This document shows positions 33,365 through 45,239 of a DNA stretch of 64,000 bases, piece after piece. Position 1 is the stretch's first letter. Each line of letters begins with the position of its first letter. The stretch is from Monoplex corrugatus (Eukaryota; Mollusca; Gastropoda; Littorinimorpha; Ranellidae), in contig CM060312.1 in the NCBI GenBank assembly GCA_030674185.1, forward strand, positions 57,026,402 through 57,090,401, read 5' to 3'. A program made the translations under genes and the position numbers. The notes under the pieces were generated by a model that searched no databases, had not been told where the DNA came from, and was given only the letters and a program-made list of their open reading frames with translations.

Positions 33365-34850
33365 ATTCGCCACTATCTATTACAGACAACATCGGCTGGT
33401 CTCTGTTACAGAGTATATGTATATAACCAATCGGCCAGTCTCTGTTATAGAGAAAATTGGCCAGTCCTAGTCACAAACAACATAAGAAATTGGCCAGTTT
33501 CTGTAATACAGTAAGTAAGAACTCGGCTAGTACCTGTTTCGCAGAACATTGGCCAGTATCTGTTGCACAGAACATCGGCCAGCCTCTTGTTACAGACAGC
33601 GCCAGAAAATCTGCCAATCTTGTTAAAAACAAAAACAAAACAAACAACAACAAAATAAAAAAACACATCAAAATTCGGCCATTCTGTGTCACAAACAACA
33701 TAAGAAAATGGCCAGTCTCTGTTACAAAAAATATAGAAATCGGCCAGTTTCTGTTACAGACGGCATCGGTCAGTCTCTGTTACGACAGCATCGACCAATC
33801 TCTGTTAAAGAGAGCACAAGATATCGGCCAGTCTCTGTTACAGTGAGCAAATGAAATCGGCCAGTTTCTGTTACAGTGAGCAAATGAAATCGGCCAGTCT
33901 CTGTTACAGTGAGCAAATGAAATCGGCCAGTTTCTGTTACAGTGAGCAAATGAAATCGGCCAGTCTCTGTTAAAGAGAGCACAGGAAATCGGCCAGTCTC
34001 TGTTACAGAGAGCACAGGAAATCGGCCAGTCTCTGTTACACAGAGCACAAGAAATCGGCCAGTCTGTTACACAGAGCACAAGAAATCGGCTAGTCTCTGT
34101 TACACAGAGCACAAGAAATCGGCCAGTCTCTGTTACACAGAGCACAAGAAATCGGCCAGTCCCTGTTACACAGAGCACAAGAAATCGGCTAGTCTCTGTT
34201 ACACAGAGCACAAGAAATCGGCCAGTCTCTGTTACAGCGAGCACAAGAAATCGGCCAGTCTCTGTTACACAGAGCACAAGAAATCGGCCAGTCTGTTACA
34301 GACAGCACAAAATATTTTGGCCAGTCCTCCCGTTACATGAGAGCACAAGAAATCGGCCAGTCTCTGTTACTGAGAGCACAAGAAATCGGCCAGTCTCTGT
34401 TACACAGAGCACAAGAAATCGGCCAGTCTCTGTTACAGCGAGCACAAGAAATCGGCCAGTCTTTGTTACAGACAGCACAAGAAATCGGCCAGTCTTTGTT
34501 ACTGAAAGCACAAGAAATCGGCCAGTCTCTATTACAGAGAGCACAAGAAATCGGCCAGTCTCTGTTACAGAGAGCACAAGAAATCGGCCAATCTCTGTTA
34601 CTGAGAGCACAAAAAATCGGCCAGTCATTGTTACTGACAGCACAAGAAATCGGCCAGTCTCTGTTACAGAGAGCACAAGAAATCGGTCAGTCATTGTTAC
34701 TAAGAGCACAAGAAATCGGCCAGTCTCTTACTGAGAGCACAAGAAATCGGCCAGTCTCTGTAACTGAGAGCACAAGAAATGGGCCAGTCTCTATTAACAT
34801 ACAGCCCCGGCCCGTCTCTGGTACACAGAACGTAAGAAGCTGGCCAGTTT
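33365..34850. repeat. 33-bp minisatellite, open on both strands
   Basis: Unit of 33 bp, consensus GAAATCGGCCAGTCTCTGTT + ACAGAGAGCACAA, more than 30 copies. It is nearly perfect at 33800-34790 and diverged at the left. Because 33 is a multiple of three, long frames appear on both strands. The + frame 34337-35077 repeats RAQEIGQSLLL, and minus frames at 33780-34277 and 34296-34709 repeat VTETGRFLVLS. No start context, signal peptide or domain supports a protein. Confidence 0.93.
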
Positions 34851-34854
34851 CCGA

Positions 34855-36160
34855 AGTCACAGTCATGCAAAACGTATGTAACTGCAACAGATGTAACTCT
34901 GGTAATGGCATGGAATACAACTGTCTAGACACAGACAAGCAACTAACTCTGTCGCACTCTTGTTATATCATATCGCGCTATACGCCACAGTGCTGGAGAG
35001 GATACAGAGCTAAATATCGTTATCGTCTCATTCAGCAGTTCCAGCTGAATTCTGCAGCACCTTCTGTTAGAAAATAGAAGATAATCAGCAATCAGCTTAC
35101 AGGTTATTTTTAAACTGAGAAGTTTATAATCAAATATGCCTGAGACTAAAACATTAAACGAAGCGGGTTCGAGAAACAGCTGTAATACTGGTCAATGACT
35201 GAGTACAAACAGATGTAAATTCTCGCCACCTAAATGGTAAGCACATTATCATTAAAAATGCAGCAGTCTTTATATCAGTGGGGTACTGCAGATGAAGAAA
35301 TTAGGGTGTCCTCGTGGGAGCTATCTAAATTAAGTAGTTAGGGGTTCCTCTTTCTTGCCACGCTCTCTTTTCCTCACAAAACTCGTTTTTTTTTTACTTC
35401 TGCCCTCTAGATCATTCACCCATAGTTCTTCCAAATTCTCTCATTAGCTCCCCAAACACGATATATGACTGCCTTTAAGGCAGGATTAAGAACAGCCATG
35501 CACAGAAAACCCGCGCCCTCTCCTAGGTAGGTAGGTTTGTAGGAATTTAATTGCTTAGATAGAGAGCGTTCGCAGGAGTGAAGACAGCGTAAGAAAAAGA
35601 AAAAGACGAAGAAACAACAGTCCTTCACTTGTTTCAACATTAATCGAGGTAGAAATGCGTTAAACCGACAAAACAAACAGGAATCTGTGCTGAGGCTATC
35701 ATAGGCCCGAAGTTCGATTGGTTGCCAATCTGTGTGATTATTCATATCTATGACCCGGGTAGCTGTTTCACAAACATATCTGTTCCCTGAATATCTTATG
35801 GTCTGTCTTACTGTTGGAAATAGGGAAAATGGTTATTAGTAAATTCTGGTTACACTTAAAGATATCTATCTATATTGATGAATTTGCTTGAGAAATGTGT
35901 GATTTTGTTTAGAGCAGATAAGAAAACGTGTAACTTAGTTTCATGTCTCACTGCGAAAATCGTCCAAGCACATATTCTTGAATAACGAGGTTTTGGTCGA
36001 TTATAAGTCTTCAAGAAACATTCTGTTTTCCAGTGATACTATGGTTGATACGCCCATCAACGATACGGCAATACAGCCATTACCACATCTTCATCCCCAC
36101 CTCAGGCTAATACTTTTCCGAGGAAACGTCCCTTCCTCAGTTGTAATTGTATGCCCACCC
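34855..36160. other. Unique sequence
   Basis: A minus frame of 109 codons at 35416-35745 has no recognisable domain, and I do not call it a gene. Confidence 0.5.
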
Positions 36161-36164
36161 CCGG

Positions 36165-36285
<121 letters not shown>

Positions 36286-36564
36286 AAGATGACCATGTCT
36301 AACATCGAACCATATATACAGGTGCACACACCCTGAAATACGTCCTACGGTTGTTAGTGCCAGCTTTAATTAAGAGCAGGATTCCCAACTAGCTACTCTA
36401 CGGTACATCTAATATACCGTGTACCAGAAGTCGGCGTTTTCCTAACAAACTGATCGCACGAGGGTGACTGTCCTAAGATGTGGACTTACGGTTGACGGCA
36501 TCATTGTGACAATTGTCTTCAGTGAAGAATCCGATTTGATTGTCAGGAGCCAACCTCCAGGGCG

Positions 36565-36693
36565 TGTGTGCATGTATGTGCGTGTATGTGTTATGTGTAT
36601 GTGTATGTATGCTGTGTATGTGGATGTTTGTGTGCATGCGTATATTATGTATGTGTATGTGATGCGCGTGTGCATGTGTGTGCGTATGTGTGT

Positions 36694-36733
<40 letters not shown>

Positions 36734-36785
36734 GAGCCGACAGACAGAGAGACAGACAGAGAAAGCGTGTGCGCGCGCGCACGTA
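36565..36785. repeat. (GT)n/(GTAT)n-(GA)n-(GACA)n array
   Basis: GT with TATG variants, GA, clean GACA at 36709-36733, then GC alternation. Confidence 0.94.
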
Positions 36786-36789
36786 CATT

Positions 36790-37215
36790 TGTAAACTAGA
36801 TAGAGTAATTGTTTTTAATATAGCCACGAACAAATACCAAAATAGCTCAGGCCTTCTCTCTGACAACATGATGAACCGGGGACACTGTACGTAAAAAATT
36901 CAAAGTTTGCCTATCATCTTTTTGTGTAGGAAAAGCCATGATGTTCTACCTAAACTTATACGTTATATTTTACCAATAAACAGTATTTTCTATCATCACA
37001 TCCATTTCTCACTACAGCAAACTTCACATTGAAATAACCTCTCCGCCCCCCTCCACCACCACCCCGACGGTCCTAGCCAACAGAATCACAAACTATAACA
37101 CAAAAGCTACCACTTGTATTACCAGTTTCACTAAATAACATTTCTGTTCGGTCAGTCTGCTGCAACAAGTTACTTATTTCATATCAAAACTCAAGCACCA
37201 GTTCACAACTCAGCT
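36790..37215. other. Unique AT-rich sequence
   Basis: Nothing recognised. Confidence 0.45.
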
Positions 37216-37219
37216 TCAT

Positions 37220-37308
37220 GTGATTTAAAAAAAAAAAAAGAAAAAAAAAAGAAAAGAAAAGAAAAGAAAAGAAAGAATGAAAGAATGAATGAATGAATGA
37301 ATGCTAAA
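37220..37308 (-). repeat. A-tract, (GAAA)n and (GAAT)n, possible LINE-D tail
   Basis: A-rich stretch, GAAAA units, then (GAAT)n at about 37275-37302. Read on the minus strand this is a (CATT)n run next to the 3' side of LINE-D. Confidence 0.8.
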
Positions 37309-37845
37309 TAGGATGAACACTTATAACCAGCTAAGGAAAAAACTTAAAAGGTCTGACTCACCTCACTCACTAGCTCTGCACATCTGAAGCTAACGCAGTT
37401 AAACACGACCCAAGGCTAGGACCATGGCAATTCCTACCCTAGCATGAACCTATTCTAGCAGGAATCCCATCCAGATTGTACATACACAAAACACGCCCAG
37501 GACCACCAGCGCAATCAGCACCTAACTCACAGTCACCAGAGTGGTCCCACAAACCCACTATCACAGAATCACACTGCCACCTCCAAACACAATAGACTAT
37601 CATCGAAGATAGGCTTCTGGGATCTTAAAAGATTCTGGATTTATTCGACGTAAATCGTTGGTTGTAGTAGCTTCACCTACTGGTTTGTCAGCATGTTCGT
37701 TTCTCCGGATGTAAACTTGTTCCTGACAACAGATCCACGTTTTGCAGCTGAAGATTACACAATGTTTAGTGCTAATCTGAAATTCCATTTTGCTCTTCAC
37801 TTTCTGAAGTAGATTCTCCAAAAACCAAGCTGATGACATGCTTCT
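37309..37845 (-). pseudogene. LINE-D 3' segment (RNase H end and 3' UTR)
   Basis: Minus frame 37839-37600 reads NLLQKVKSKMEF (residues 9-20), TWICCQEQVYIRRNEHADKP (34-53), then GEATTTNDLR. It matches the RNase H C-terminus of mollusc LINEs, which read '..LLQKV.SGM...W.YCPGHVGI.GNE.AD.LAG.A'. The NExAD Asp is kept (residue 51) but the GH pair is Gln-Gln-like here. A UTR-like stretch follows to the (GAAT)n tail. Confidence 0.75.
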
Positions 37846-37869
37846 CTCTTACCTCACTGGTTGAAATTA

Positions 37870-39305
37870 GATAAGACGTGGAACTGCTTCAACCTCTGTC
37901 CAAAACAGGAAAATACTATTATCAATTAAAGGAAAATTGCTGCCCGATTTTTACAATGTAAAACATAGTTGGAAAACTGATGGAAAGTACAGTACAAAAA
38001 AATCTCGAAGACAAATGCTTCTACCACACAGATGGATATAGAGCCAATGAATGGATATGAGAAAACACAGCTGCTTCTGAGTATGACGCCATGTGAAGTT
38101 TTCCAGAACAAAGAAGGAACACAACTTGGCAGATGCACAAGGCAAAAATCCAAATCACACTGATGGTAGAACTTTATGACATGGTGTCAGTGGTGTGCAA
38201 CTGTACTTCAGAAATGGCAATAGTTCTTCGTCATGGGAACTGCGCCTCACAAGTTTTCCATGCCACTACCTCAAAGATTTCAAACATCGGCACTTTTCCA
38301 GTTCTCTAGAACATCTGAGCAAATGGACTTGCTGATCCAAATGGTAACGGGTGTACACGTGTACTCAGGTGTTTTTCAGGCTTAGAAAGCTAAAAATGTC
38401 CCAAAGAGAAGGCAGTCTGGGAACATTTTGAAACTGTAGCTCAATAATGCCACGAAACTGGGCCTGCGATCACTCCCGCTAAAGCACAAATACAGCATAA
38501 GCCTGCACTCTTGACTACTAGTAATGACACTGTTTGGGGAATCCATGATGGAACCATAAAATTTACAATCGACATCCCCCTGGAATTAATTTCGAAGCTA
38601 GCGATGAAACGCGCATTCATGCCACAACACTCAAATGAAAAGACACGAAGACACTCTGTATCCTTATATCAGTGGCATTTAAGGCACTGAACAACGCCAT
38701 CTTCTAAAGGCCTTACCAAGGTGTCGTGGTTGTTTGACTGACTAAGGACGTGGCCTTAGAACACTGTCACAGAGCAACCTGTTAAAATTGGAACACTCAA
38801 CGAAGCCATGAAAGTGATTCTTGGAATCACAAAGGACACTGCCAACAAGACCATTTGCTACCTGCTTGACCTCCTTTCAATTTAGACATTGCATAATGTA
38901 GAGCATGCAAAAGCTTACTTCAGAGCGTTAGAAAACCTTCACACCCCATTACATTCGCCAGTCAAGGAATGAAAGGAAGTCGACTCCAACGAAGGAAAAC
39001 CCAAGGGTTTGACAGTAGGAATAAGCAATTCAGCACGTTTGCCAGCTGACACACTGTGCTGCCAACAAAAGAGTGGGAAAATATCCCGACTGTTTCGAAC
39101 ATCTACATGAAACGGTCATACTCCCAACTCATGGCGGACACTTCTGTCGATTGACGAGCTTATGTCGAGGTCAAATAGTTCGTCGAGAAAGTCAGCAATG
39201 ATTCCCAAGCCGTCAGTATACATAGACAGCTCTGTTACCTACAAGACATCTGGACGAGGCTTCGTCAAGAAAACAGTAAAGCATTATCATACGTGAGGAG
39301 GTCGA
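37870..39305 (+). pseudogene. LINE-D inverted 5' segment (RT to RNase H start)
   Basis: Plus strand with frameshifts: an ENYRPI-like stretch near 37905, LMESTVQKNLED and GYRANE (37980-38060), EKTQLLLS and VFQNKE, ITPAKAQ near 38475. One frame then runs 38808-39300: MKVILGITKDTANKTICYLL, VEHAKAYFRALENLHTPLHS, and YIDSSVTYKTSGRGF (RNase H start, catalytic Asp at 39225-39227). Only three stops break that frame: 38883, 38970 and 39108. No FADD box is readable. Relatives read '..RVILG.TKDTPI.TM.YLLDL', then 'YTDGSVT...SGWGF'. Confidence 0.8.
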
Positions 39306-39309
39306 TGTA

Positions 39310-39600
39310 TATCAAATCATATCTTCACACAAAGCTAAATAAAGCAACAAAAAGCATATTTTCCCCTTTTCCCTTTGGACTGAACGACCCACGAGCAAAT
39401 ACATATTTCTCTGTAATGAATGCCTTTCAAATTATATACTTTACAAACATTTTCCAAGCTATGTGAACAAGCCAGTATATTCTGAAAATATTTTCCAAGT
39501 TTAAATGAATATTTGTTATTTCTCTAGACTCACCCACAACAACTCAAATTAAAACCATGCACACTGTATGTATGTGTCAGCTGGAACAGCGAACAGCACT
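39310..39600. other. Unique AT-rich sequence
   Basis: Nothing recognised. It may include the 5' insertion boundary of LINE-D. Confidence 0.45.
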
Positions 39601-39619
39601 ACTCAAGTAACTTCCATTT

Positions 39620-39662
39620 GGGGGGGGGGGGGGGGGGAGAGAGTGAGTAAGTGAGTGAGTGA

Positions 39663-39719
<57 letters not shown>

Positions 39720-40030
39720 TGTTGCGTGTGCGGTGTGTGTGTGCGTGAGAGAGAGAGAGTGTGTGTGTGTGTGCGTGTGTGTGTGTGCGTGTGTGTGTGT
39801 GCGTGTGTGTGTGCGTGTGTGTGTGTGTGTGTGGTTTGTGCGGTGCGTGTGTGTGTGTATGTGTAAGTGTGTGTGTGTGTGTTTGCGTGAGTGTGTGTGT
39901 GCGCGCGCGCGTGTGTGTGTGTGTGTGGTGTGTGTGTGTATGTGTATATGTGCGTGTGGTGTATGTGTGTGTGCGTGTGTGTGTGTGTGTGTGAGTGAGT
40001 GTATGTGTGCGTGCGTGCGTGCGTGCGTGC

Positions 40031-40071
<41 letters not shown>

Positions 40072-40112
40072 TGTGTGTGTGTGTATGTGTGTACGTACGT
40101 CGCTACGTGTAC
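39620..40112. repeat. G-run and compound (GT)n array
   Basis: A run of about 17 G at 39621-39637, GAGT tetranucleotides, then about 450 bp of GT with GC, GCGT (40010-40028) and GA interruptions. Confidence 0.95.
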
Positions 40113-40114
40113 GT

Positions 40115-40385
40115 GTCAATTTGAATCCGAAGGGTCGCATGATCAAGCACCCTGTCGTGGACTGACTCCACTCACTTGGATGGATACAGTGTCTGCCCGA
40201 CGTGCTGAAATGTGCCACCCTCTTGCCTTGGCTTCCACCCTTTCTTTGTTTGCCTGCTAAAGAGCTTTCAAGTGCCTTGTGACCCTCCTTTTTGGTCGTC
40301 TCCAACTTCAATGCACCACATTTTGCCTAATGCTCGTTTAGCCAAGGCTTCGTTTGCTTTCATAATTTCTCCAACGTTCTTTCCG
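40115..40385. other. Unique sequence
   Basis: Nothing recognised. Confidence 0.45.
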
Positions 40386-40390
40386 CCTAC

Positions 40391-40448
40391 TGTGCGTGCA
40401 CGCGTGCGTGCGTGCGTGCGTGCGTGCGTGTGTATGTGTGTGTGTGTC
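40391..40448. repeat. (GCGT)n-(GT)n microsatellite
   Basis: GCGT tetranucleotides grading into GT. Confidence 0.95.
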
Positions 40449-40449
40449 T

Positions 40450-40875
40450 GCACCCCCTTCCCATCTCTTTTCTGATTCCCTCTTTACATTTGTCTTACAG
40501 TATTGATTTATTGATGCATTTCTTGTTTCAGTACTTTCAGTTCTGGGCAAATATGAAGATTTACAACAGCAAGATTGAAAAAAAAAAAGAAAAAGAAAAA
40601 GATTTCTAGATAATAAGTGTACAGTTGGAAAATGAAATCTCATTATGGAAAATAAAATCCTCTCTCTCTCTCTCTCTCTTCACCCCCAAGATGTGGTCTC
40701 TGATATAAGGCATGCACAAGGCTAGGCTCAAGGTCTCCATTATCTCATGACCTTCTACACAAAATATGTCTACGAACGTTTTTGCAGATGATATAACAAT
40801 CTACCCAGACCACTCTGATGTAATATATTGCAATATTATTGCAAAATAGTGTTATTATTACTACTGTTATTATAA
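40450..40875. other. Unique sequence
   Basis: A short (CT)n lies at 40660-40679. No gene seen. Confidence 0.5.
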
Positions 40876-40878
40876 GTG

Positions 40879-41401
40879 TTTAAAGCCCAACCAACTGCTC
40901 AGAGCTATATCTGGGTTATCACCATCCCAAAGGAAACGCTTATATGTAAACACATCGATGAGCCTGGAAAAAAGAAAATGTGAAAAAGAAAACCAAGTTC
41001 ACATACCACTGCGTTCACGCAAAAATCTAAGGCGTTGGTCACTCCACTCGATTCATTACCAGGGGTATTGAAAAAAATACTGAATACAAATTCATGAATA
41101 CTGCGTACGCAAAAACGTACATAAAAACTGGTCCATAGTATCTAAAACTGTCACTAAGCAGTTCACACTTCCTTAGAGCTGAAAACTGAATTATGTTCCC
41201 AATGATCAATTTTAACAGACAGAAAGTACGTAAGGTTTTACGGAAAACACACAGGTAAATGGACCTGAAAGACAGAAAATGAGAAAAGAGGAGACGATAG
41301 AAAGCAAAGCAGCAAGGCAGAAACACAGAGTGACAGAAAAGAGAACATTTCTGGCCCAGAATTTCCAGAAAGTGCAGATACTATTTTTACTGGAAAAGCA
41401 C
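40879..41401 (-). repeat. R530 element, copy 5
   Basis: TTAAAGCCCAACCAACTGC end and a GATACTATTTTTACTGGAAA 5' end. It is more diverged than copies 1-3, and the terminal GGCATCCCC block is lost. On the element strand an AATAACAGTAGTAATAATAA tail follows the AAAGCCC end. Confidence 0.87.
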
Positions 41402-41404
41402 GAT

Positions 41405-41714
41405 CTGACCTAAATGACAAAATTAGATAACATGTTAATGCACCCACAAAAAGCAAACTACATGCCGATAACAATAAGACTACAAATATGGCAGGGCAGG
41501 GAACAGGGGAACGGAGGGTGAGGAGGGTTTTATTTTCACATTTTAAGTAAATGATTGTATACCTTCCCTTCGAGATTCAGCCTCAAATGACGTTCTTAAA
41601 CATGTTACTAAATGAGATTTAAAACACATTCTCTTAAAAAAACACCAGCTTATAAAACTTCGATCAAAAACTTTTTTTTAAGTCTGACAAACAAACAAAT
41701 TCAGCAAAACAAAA

Positions 41715-41715
<1 letters not shown>
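41405..41715. other. Unique AT-rich sequence
   Basis: Nothing recognised. Confidence 0.45.
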
Positions 41716-41717
<2 letters not shown>

Positions 41718-41773
<56 letters not shown>

Positions 41774-41792
41774 ACACACACACACACACACA
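41718..41792. repeat. (CA)n microsatellite
   Basis: CA tract with one ACCAC break. Confidence 0.97.
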
Positions 41793-41864
41793 TCTATGTA
41801 TGGACACGCTCCACATGTAGCACAATCACTTTTCTGTATATCATGCACGCAACCCTAGAAAATG

Positions 41865-42035
41865 TAGCAGTATTCGTAGTAGTAGTAGTTATAGTAGTGG
41901 TAGTTGTAGCAGTAGCAGCAACAGTAGTAGAAGTAACAGTAGTAGTACTAGTTGTAGTTGTAGAAGTAGTGCTAGTGGTAGTAGTTGCAGTGATAGTACT
42001 AGTAGTGGTAGTAATAGTAGCAGCAATAGTAGCAC
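41865..42035. repeat. Degenerate (AGT)n array
   Basis: AGT triplets with TGT, GGT and AGC variants. Confidence 0.92.
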
Positions 42036-42259
42036 CGCTTTGGCATCATTTCTCATCATCGTTCGATCATTATCATCTACTTTATATACCAATAACACTA
42101 CTCATAATGACAGCTACTTAACTCATGAGAGCCTTAAGAGCTTCACCACAGCATACAGGTGGACACAGGTACAGCAAATACATGCTAACCCATACAACTA
42201 CTAATATCAAAGGGATGAACCACAAAACATATACTGTAAGAATAACAACTTTAATGTTA

Positions 42260-43497
42260 AACGTAATGTTCAAAAACAAACTTTATATCTGCAACAATAA
42301 TCGTTGTTTAGAAAGCTTTGTATCTGCAATAGCAGTACTTAGCAACGAACTTTAGCAGCTATAAACTTCATATCTACGATAGTAGTTCCTTAAAAATTCA
42401 CATTTGTAGCAGTGGTATCTTAAAATCCCTTATATCTGCAACAATAGTAAGTGAAAATGTTTTGTCTGCAACAGTAGTAGCTTAACAAATCTCTTTATAT
42501 CTGCAATCATCATCATCATGTGCCCTACCGCATGGTGTTGGTGATCATGGCCCTCCATACGAATCAATCCCCTGTCGCTGCGAGTAAATCTCCCACCCTT
42601 TGTCCTCAGCCACTGCAACGGTAATAGCTAAACAACTCCCTTTAGGCAACAATAGCGTCTAAAAGTATAGTCTATCTGTAACAGTAGTGGCTAAAATATA
42701 TTTACTTGCAACAGCAGTAGCTAAAATGTATCTGCAATATTAGTAGCTATATCTGCAACAGGACGAGCTGAAAAAAAATTCACACCTGCAACAAAAGCAT
42801 CTTAAAAATCCTTTGGATCTGCAACATCAGCAGCTTAAAAACCCTTTATATCTGCAACAGTGGTTGCTAAAAGCTATATTTGTAACAATAATAGCTTAAA
42901 ACACTTGAAATCTGCAACAGTATTACTATTAGCTGGAATATATTTCAATAATAGTGGCTAAAACAATTATATCTGCAACAGTAGTAACTCAAACAAAAAC
43001 CTCTGGACCCATAACAGAAATAGCTAAAGCAAACCTTCATATCTGCAACAGTACTGATTTGAAACCCTTTTACATCTGCAACAACAACAGCTTAAGAACC
43101 CATTAAACCTGCAACAGAAGTAGTTAAACACATCTGCAATGGCAGCAGTTAAAACCTCAATATTTGCTGCTAATAAAAACACTTTGTATCTGCAACAGTT
43201 GTTGCTAAACAAAACTTCATCTGCAACAGTACTAGCTAGAGAAAACTTTTAATGTGCAGCAGCAGTAGCTACTACACATTTGCAACTGTAATACCTTAAA
43301 ACTTTATATCTGCAAGAGTGGTAGCTAAAAAAAATATCTGCAACTGTAGCAGCTAAAAATGTCTCCAACTGTAGTAAGTAAAAAAAACATCTGCAACAGT
43401 AAAAGCTGAACAAACTACATCTACAACTATAGTAGCTAAAAAACAAACTTCATGTGCGACAGTAGCAGTTAAATACTAACCTTTACATCTGCAATGA
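42260..43497. repeat. 'ATCTGCAACAGTAGTAGCT' minisatellite
   Basis: About 30 diverged copies of a unit of roughly 33-42 bp with the core ATCTGCAACAGTAGTAGCT and an A-rich or CTTTATAT spacer. It is interrupted by a LINE-B fragment (42503-42615) and later by R530 copy 6. Confidence 0.88.
42503..42615 (-). pseudogene. LINE-B 3'-end fragment inside minisatellite
   Basis: On the minus strand CAGTGGCTGAGGACAAAGGG, TATGGAGGGCCATGATCACC and AACACCATGCGGTAGGGCAC match 29597-29693, ending in (ATG)n. Minisatellite units continue on both sides, so the fragment was inserted into the array. Confidence 0.8.
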
Positions 43498-43499
43498 TG

Positions 43500-43547
<48 letters not shown>

Positions 43548-43872
43548 TATTATTTATTATTATCATTATTATTACTATTGTTGTGGTTGTTTTTATTATT
43601 ATTATCATTATCGTTATTAGTCTTTTGCTGTTTTTTGATGAAAACTCAACTGACTGCTCAAGGCTTGTATAATCTGAGGAATCATGATATGCCCCCTGGC
43701 ACTGGCCATTCTGTCAAATTTATCCCCAGGGAGATTAAAAAAACAACAACAAAATGCACATGTATAAACATAACTAAGCATACAATAACATACATAAACA
43801 CTAAGATGTACAATTGCCACTAAGCATTTAAGTTTTATTTGAGGTAAAAATGTAATTAATATATAATGTACC
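43498..43872 (-). repeat. R530 element, copy 6 (partial) with (ATT)n tail
   Basis: 43640-43870 aligns with the AAAGCCC half of R530 (CAACTGACTGCTC, CCTGGCACTGGCCATTCTGT, CAAATTTATC, AATAACATACATAAACA). On the element strand it is followed by a long (AAT)n tail, seen on + as (ATT)n at 43498-43620. Minisatellite units resume after it. Confidence 0.82.
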
Positions 43873-43995
43873 AGCTTAAAAAATAACTTTGTCTGCAACA
43901 CCAGTGGTAAACAAGTTTATTTATATCTGCACCAGTAGTGGCTAGAAAAAAAATTTACACGTGCAACAGTCGTAGCACTGGTTGCAGTAGCTGCA
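43873..43995. repeat. Minisatellite resumed
   Basis: GTCTGCAACACCAGTGGTAA, ATCTGCACCAGTAGTGGCTA and GTGCAACAGTCGTAGC are further units of the 42260-43497 array. Confidence 0.8.
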
Positions 43996-44153
43996 TACAG
44001 CAGTGTAGTTGTCAACACCGTTTATCTCACACAGTCTTTTTCTAACCAAACCCTTGACTCCACTCTATAAATGCTATTAAAAAAAAGTTACCAGCACTGG
44101 ACACTATTAATTCATTCTTCAAATACCAGCCAACATTCACTGACGAATGAGCA

Positions 44154-44175
44154 AGCAAGCAAGCAAGCAAGCAAG
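44154..44175. repeat. (AAGC)n
   Basis: Five AAGC units. Confidence 0.95.
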
Positions 44176-44239
44176 AGAGTAAGATACAGAGAAATCAGAA
44201 GACGAGATGAGGTGGGGGAAGGAGGGGGAGAATGATAGA

Positions 44240-44685
44240 GAGATGGAGAATAATCAAATCACATAATGCCAACACTCTGCAGTTTCTCCACGCACTGAGG
44301 AAATCGGCAAAATCCGGGCGTATTATTCGAATTCTCTGGAGCTTGAGTGCCAGACAACGTGAGAGATTTCAGGTAATTCAAACCTGACTGCGTAATGGCG
44401 GCCATTCTTCTTTTCCAATGGCCATAATAAGCGATGAATGGGACACAGAAGTCGGTTTGGGGAAAAGGGACTTCATTGACAGAGCAAGGCCGTGCAAGTG
44501 GGGGAGAGCCACGTTGCTGTCGTGCCATGGTGGCCACCTAACGCGGTTTTAATTGGAAGTGATTAAATTGCAATTAACCGTTGTGATGGAAGCGGGCAAG
44601 TGGAAAGTTTGTGAAGTGTGGATTACGGGGAAGCACTTTTTTTTTTAAATGCTGATTCGTTGGTGACAAATTGGTGTGAATTGCT

Positions 44686-44689
<4 letters not shown>
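44240..44689 (-). repeat. Inverted-repeat arm, left
   Basis: Reverse complement of 46885-47375. Shared blocks in order on the minus strand: ACAAATTGGTGTGAATT.., CAATTTAATCAC, CCATTAAAACCGCGTTAGG-like, GTGGCCACCATGGCACGACA, AATGGCCGCCATTACGCAGT, CACTCAAGCTCCA and AATAATCAAAT on the outer side. Both arms can be read from a shared MATMARQQ start, but frames drift apart in the middle and reconverge (GTQAP.NSN.TPGF), so I do not call a protein. Confidence 0.88.
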
Positions 44690-44763
<74 letters not shown>

Positions 44764-44836
44764 GAGAGGCACAGAGAGAGACAAAGAGAGAGAGTGTGTG
44801 GTGTGTGTGTGTGTGTGTGTGTTGTGTGTGTTGTGT

Positions 44837-44872
<36 letters not shown>

Positions 44873-44910
44873 GTGTGGTGTGTGTGTGTGTGTGTGGTGT
44901 TTTGTCTCTC
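44686..44910. repeat. (GA)n-(GT)n microsatellite between the arms
   Basis: About 95 bp of GA, then GT with TTG interruptions, then a short CT. The GA tract starts exactly where left-arm similarity stops. Confidence 0.96.
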
Positions 44911-45077
44911 TCTCTCCCCAGCCCCCCTTGCCTCCCTCTCTCAAAAGACGACCTGTAGAGTATGTTTACGAAATAACGAAACACTTAGAGCTATGTCTGT
45001 CTGTTTCAGTGTACTCTTGAGGATTGTTGTCCTCACAGATGAGTTTCAAAGTAATCACAAGTAATTGAAACTGCTAC

Positions 45078-45235
45078 AAGTGGCCACCATGACACTATTA
45101 CTCAAGGCTTTACTTTGGCCATTACAAAACAGGAATAACTGCCATTATGCAGTCAAGTTCAAATTGCCAGAAATCTTTCACGTTATCTGAGCATCAAATT
45201 TGACTGAATTTGGACATTTTGCCCATATTTCGCTG
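45078..45235 (+). repeat. Third, diverged copy of the arm sequence
   Basis: GTGGCCACCATGACA, CTGCCATTATGCAGTCAAGT, TCACGTTATCTGAGCATCAA in the same order and orientation as the right arm, with many substitutions. It shows the arms belong to a repeat family. Confidence 0.7.
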
Positions 45236-45239
45236 ATCT

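Noticed and set aside
33365..34850. CRISPR-like array of ~33-bp units
   Set aside because: Units are contiguous with no unique spacers, and the context is eukaryotic. It is a minisatellite.
42503..42615. Host gene exon encoding a Met/His-rich peptide
   Set aside because: It is the reverse-oriented LINE-B 3' end with its ATG tail; the same block occurs at 13862 and 29650.
44259..44537. Conserved protein shared by the two inverted arms
   Set aside because: Frames match only at the two ends, with shifts in between, which fits a DNA repeat rather than a protein under selection.
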